A stretch of DNA of 64,000 nt from Xanthomonas vesicatoria ATCC 35937. GTDB taxonomy: Bacteria; Pseudomonadota; Gammaproteobacteria; Xanthomonadales; Xanthomonadaceae. Of the stretch, positions 63,955-64,000 are shown piece after piece. A program made the translations under genes and the position numbers. Below the pieces are notes generated by a model. That model did not search any database. It was not told the origin of the DNA and was given only the letters and a program-made list of their open reading frames with translations. Location of the stretch: positions 2,170,001 through 2,234,000 of the forward strand of contig NZ_CP018725.1 in assembly GCF_001908725.1 (NCBI RefSeq). Reading direction: 5' to 3'. Each line of letters starts with the position of its first letter. The stretch's first letter is position 1.

Positions 63955-64000
63955 TTAGCACTATTAATCCTAAAAATCAGTAGCTTGCAGGGCGTATTTT

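Noticed and set aside
63578..63958. Plus-strand frame ending in GPPGFEPGTKGL
   Set aside because: This typical peptide is the antisense of a tRNA T arm, not a protein.

Overview
The window is GC-rich, densely coded gammaproteobacterial DNA. Gene content and codon style point to a Xanthomonas or close relative. Supporting signs are a CioAB/CydAB-type bd oxidase, PCu(A)C and SCO copper proteins, a DUF3348-DUF802-OmpA-DUF2894 operon, many short species-type hypothetical proteins and a Xanthomonas-like intergenic hairpin repeat. The species cannot be named from this sequence alone. Strong ribosome binding sites (AGGAG or GGAG 5-9 bases upstream) decide many starts. The high GC content produces many long antisense open frames, which are not reported.

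Layout. 1-16 kb: the tail of a flavodoxin-family gene, then an aldo/keto reductase, a family 2 glycosyltransferase, an M13 metallopeptidase lipoprotein, an MpaB-type oxygenase, a small membrane protein, an amino acid permease, a lipoprotein, a LytS/LytTR two-component pair, a Tat-exported-looking FAD oxidase, a YciF-like ferritin-fold protein and a manganese catalase. 16-24 kb: a signalling block made of a CheB-CheR-PAS-HWE kinase fusion, a single-domain response regulator, a dimerisation-domain-only protein and an NtrC-type regulator. 24-33 kb: bd oxidase and a run of stress-type genes (DUF6766, SDR, DUF4142, zinc alcohol dehydrogenase, small acidic proteins, a cysteine-cluster protein). 34-37 kb: a molybdopterin subunit of the xanthine dehydrogenase family without its usual partner genes.

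37-42 kb holds the most unusual system: four tightly coupled genes encoding DUF3348, a MotA/ZorA-like membrane protein with a very long repetitive tail, a MotB/ZorB-like OmpA protein with an intramembrane Asp, and DUF2894. By architecture it looks like an ion-driven, peptidoglycan-anchored motor whose job is unknown.

42-64 kb: a secreted serine protease behind an AT-rich patch, a decayed LysR gene, a three-gene ABC exporter, an intact LysR regulator divergent from a RidA-family gene, a chemoreceptor fragment, a secreted nuclease, a ClC channel with CBS domains, a ParD-like/methionine aminopeptidase pair behind a 34-bp palindrome, copper-handling genes (PCu(A)C, SCO, DUF2946), and a GlxA-type regulator between a cysteine hydrolase and an NmrA-like reductase. 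The last bases carry only the 3' part of a CAU-anticodon tRNA on the minus strand with a downstream hairpin, then AT-richer unrelated sequence. This is the expected signature of an integrated element that begins at the right edge of the window.
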